A stretch of 64,000 nt of DNA from Gottfriedia acidiceleris (GTDB lineage Bacteria > Bacillota > Bacilli > Bacillales > Bacillaceae_G): the NCBI RefSeq assembly GCF_004138285.1, contig NZ_SCFN01000005.1:248001-312000 (forward strand), in the 5' to 3' direction. Positions 62,190-64,000 of this stretch are shown in pieces; position 1 is the stretch's first letter, and each line of letters starts with the position of its first letter. The position numbers and the translations under genes are program-made. Under the pieces are notes generated by a model that worked only from the letters and a program-made list of their open reading frames with translations, had not been told where the DNA came from and made no database searches.

Positions 62190-63488
62190 ATGGAAACTCA
62201 GTTAAGAGAACAAAATTCCTTGTCAAGAGCGGGTATACGAACAATGCGAAAAAAACGAATACCTAGTATTAAAAGAAAATGGATGTTTATTTTAATACCA
62301 ATTATCGTAATATTAATTACACATTTAACATTAAATTACTTAAATTCACCTAAAAGATTAGTGAAGATTTTTGATAAAGCTGTGTCAGATAATAATTATA
62401 AAGAAGTCACACATATGCTACAAAAAGGCGGTACCGGGGCATCACTAGATGAAGATTCAGTAATTGCATTTATGGATTACATGAATAGCTATGATGTATT
62501 AGATAAATTAGACGATATGATTCAAAATAATACAGTGATTAATAGTAAGTTAATAGATGGTCGTGGAAATTATGTGCTTTCAATTAAAAAAGGTAGTAAA
62601 TTTTTAGGGATATATCAAACGTATTTAATAAGTGCCCAACCATTCGAATTAAAGATTTCTTCGCCAATAGACGACATTGAATTAAAATTAAATAATCATA
62701 TTACACATTTGAAAAAAGACGAATACGAAACAACATACCACAAAATTTTACCTGGGAAGTACACTATGGCGGTTTCATATAAAGGTGTTTATAGTGATGT
62801 TAAGGATGCAGTTGATATAGATTTTTCTTCTGCTTCAAAAAATAAGTTATCACAGGAATTAACTTTTAATGTAAGTTATGTCCAAATTTACTCGAACGAA
62901 CCTGAGGCTGAACTTTTTGTAAATGGAAAAGACACTGGGGAAAAAGTAAGTGAACTAGATCGATTTGGTCCGTTTTTATTAAATGGTAAAACAGTAGTTC
63001 ACGCTGAAATTGAAAAGAATGGTGAATTATTTAAAACGGATGATATTCCAGTTACAGGAAAATATGTGGATTTAATGTTTGATACGCCAGTTGAAAATCA
63101 GGACGAGACAGACCAAAAAGATGGTTTCTTTGCAGGACTTAAACGATTTTTTGATAAGTATTTACCTAGTCCTAAGCCTTCTTCTGATTTAGAAGAAAAG
63201 CAACTAATCAACGGATTGTTTAATCAAAATGGCCAAGCATTCTTACAGTCTAAGGAATATCAAGACAAAATTAAGAAAAAGAATACAACACAAAAACTTA
63301 CAAGCTTTTCTATGAAAAATTCAAAGCAGGATGATTCGGGCATGATCATTACAACAAATGAGACGTATGAGATAACTGATAAACATGGTAAAACTAAAAT
63401 GAAATCATTTGAAATTACTTATCACTTCTCAAGAGAAAATGATGAATTAAAAATGGATCGTATAGTAGAAGTAAATGAGATAAAGTAA
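62190..63488 (+). CDS. TcaA/YvbJ-like membrane-anchored protein
   Basis: A 432-aa protein with one helix (about 31-50) and an extracellular part. The latter has the TcaA-type domains: an initial helical domain, then beta domains with KISSPIDDIELKLNN, LPGKYTMAVSYKG, and YSNEPEAELFVNGKDTG. The N-terminal zinc ribbon of YvbJ proteins is absent. TcaA proteins affect wall antibiotic tolerance in staphylococci. Role here unknown. Confidence 0.72.
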   Translation: METQLREQNSLSRAGIRTMRKKRIPSIKRKWMFILIPIIVILITHLTLNYLNSPKRLVKIFDKAVSDNNYKEVTHMLQKGGTGASLDEDSVIAFMDYMNSYDVLDKLDDMIQNNTVINSKLIDGRGNYVLSIKKGSKFLGIYQTYLISAQPFELKISSPIDDIELKLNNHITHLKKDEYETTYHKILPGKYTMAVSYKGVYSDVKDAVDIDFSSASKNKLSQELTFNVSYVQIYSNEPEAELFVNGKDTGEKVSELDRFGPFLLNGKTVVHAEIEKNGELFKTDDIPVTGKYVDLMFDTPVENQDETDQKDGFFAGLKRFFDKYLPSPKPSSDLEEKQLINGLFNQNGQAFLQSKEYQDKIKKKNTTQKLTSFSMKNSKQDDSGMIITTNETYEITDKHGKTKMKSFEITYHFSRENDELKMDRIVEVNEIK

Positions 63489-63498
63489 ATGATAGTAA

Positions 63499-63535
63499 AT
63501 GAGTCCAATTAGGTTGGATTCTTTTTTTTTTTTGT
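63499..63535 (+). terminator. Terminator after the TcaA-like gene
   Basis: GAGTCCAA pairs with TTGGATTC (one G-T pair), then twelve T. Confidence 0.85.
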
Positions 63536-63727
63536 GGATTGGATTCAAAGTTGAAGGAGTTCGTAATTATTAAGCTGGGGTTAAAAGGGCACAATTCTTA
63601 ATTAATGATTATTATAAGAAATATTTCTTTTTTCACATTTTAATGTCAAATATATGTAGTTTTAGCACATTACTTTTTTAAATAGGAATATTCGTTATAA
63701 TGTATTAAAGAGAAATGTTTGGAGGTA

Positions 63728-64000
63728 ATGAAAAAGAATAGAATGTGGAAATTTATTAAAAGACTTCTTTTATTTACACTTCTGATGTCAATTATTGGGT
63801 TATTTGCGATCTATCGTTACTATTTCCAAGATGTGTTGAAGTATGAAACACAAGTTTATACTGAATTAAAGACGTCTGATTTAGAAGAATACACTCCTTT
63901 ATTACTAGGACTAATGATGCAAGAAACGAAGGGTAAAGGAAAAGATCCAATGCAGGCTTCAGAATCGCTAGGACTTGCAAAGGATAGTATTCAAGATACT
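63728..64000 (+). CDS. Lysozyme-like muramidase, 3' end outside window
   Basis: The first 91 codons of a membrane-anchored protein: an N-terminal helix (about 11-28), then DLEEYTPLLLGLMMQETKGKG, where the Glu of MMQE is the expected catalytic acid of the lysozyme_like (CwlT N-terminal type) family, and KDPMQASESLG. GGAGG is only two bases from this ATG. The next in-frame ATG (63743) is 17 bases away, so the start is uncertain. Confidence 0.75.
   Translation, partial: MKKNRMWKFIKRLLLFTLLMSIIGLFAIYRYYFQDVLKYETQVYTELKTSDLEEYTPLLLGLMMQETKGKGKDPMQASESLGLAKDSIQDT

Noticed and set aside
1-64000. tRNA and rRNA genes
   Set aside because: None seen by eye; no cloverleaf-like CCA-ended segment or rRNA-like GC-rich stretch. 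A covariance-model search would be decisive.

Overview
The window is AT-rich, with strong GGAGG-type ribosome binding sites, many TTG/GTG starts and dense intrinsic terminators. Its gene content (sinI-sinR, epsA-epsN with an EAR RNA, ywqA/ywqB-like pair, ComK-like factor, SecA2/SlaP, SipW-like peptidase) points to a spore-former of the Bacillaceae (Bacillus sensu lato). The species cannot be fixed from sequence reading alone. No rRNA, tRNA, CRISPR array or complete insertion sequence was found.

Region 1 (1-19.1 kb) is mostly chromosomal housekeeping and accessory genes: a partial MFS transporter, a three-gene aminotransferase/YitT-like/amino-acid-permease operon divergent from a Crp-type regulator across a consensus cre site, fabZ, an overlapping radical SAM plus Lgt-like pair, GrpB, the SNF2/SWIM pair, a repeat-bearing M14 carboxypeptidase, a cold-shock protein, a CarD-like protein, a lipase-like lipoprotein and a truncated haemoglobin.

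Region 2 (19.3-47.1 kb) is a biofilm and exopolysaccharide locus. A TasA-like secreted protein and a SipW-type signal peptidase precede a long eps cluster: epsA, epsB, EAR RNA, epsC, epsD, a Wzy-like polymerase, five further glycosyltransferases, epsL-M-N, a SinR-like regulator, a PglK-like ABC flippase, an LRR-tailed deacetylase and a DUF115 protein. After these comes a second transcription unit with a KdsB-like cytidylyltransferase, a DRE-TIM aldolase fused to a DUF115-like domain, and a HAD phosphatase. An LCP glycopolymer ligase and a convergent pectate-lyase-fold secreted protein close the region. The first steps (EpsC-N-M-L plus the ABC flippase) parallel Campylobacter PglF-E-D-C-K. The second unit looks like a Kdo-type ulosonic-acid branch.

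Region 3 (47.4-52.4 kb) is a compact operon for three related small secreted proteins with a dedicated P-type signal peptidase, followed convergently by sinI-sinR. The 45-residue sinI is easily missed. GTTC-N8-GAAC palindromes, with the same half-site and spacing as the B. subtilis SinR operator, lie before epsA, between epsB and epsC, before the kdsB-like gene, before the LCP gene and before the secreted-protein operon. Two inverted 0A boxes lie upstream of a candidate sinI promoter. The best reading is a Spo0A-SinI-SinR matrix regulon in which a new family of helical secreted proteins occupies the place that tapA-sipW-tasA holds in B. subtilis.

Region 4 (52.4-64 kb) has a gene-poor stretch with a GC-rich dispersed repeat between near-identical direct repeats, a sigma factor divergent from a ComK-like regulator, slaP-secA2, a PQQ-type beta-propeller, a YARHG protein, an M48 peptidase with ankyrin repeats, a TcaA/YvbJ-like protein and the start of a lysozyme-like gene.
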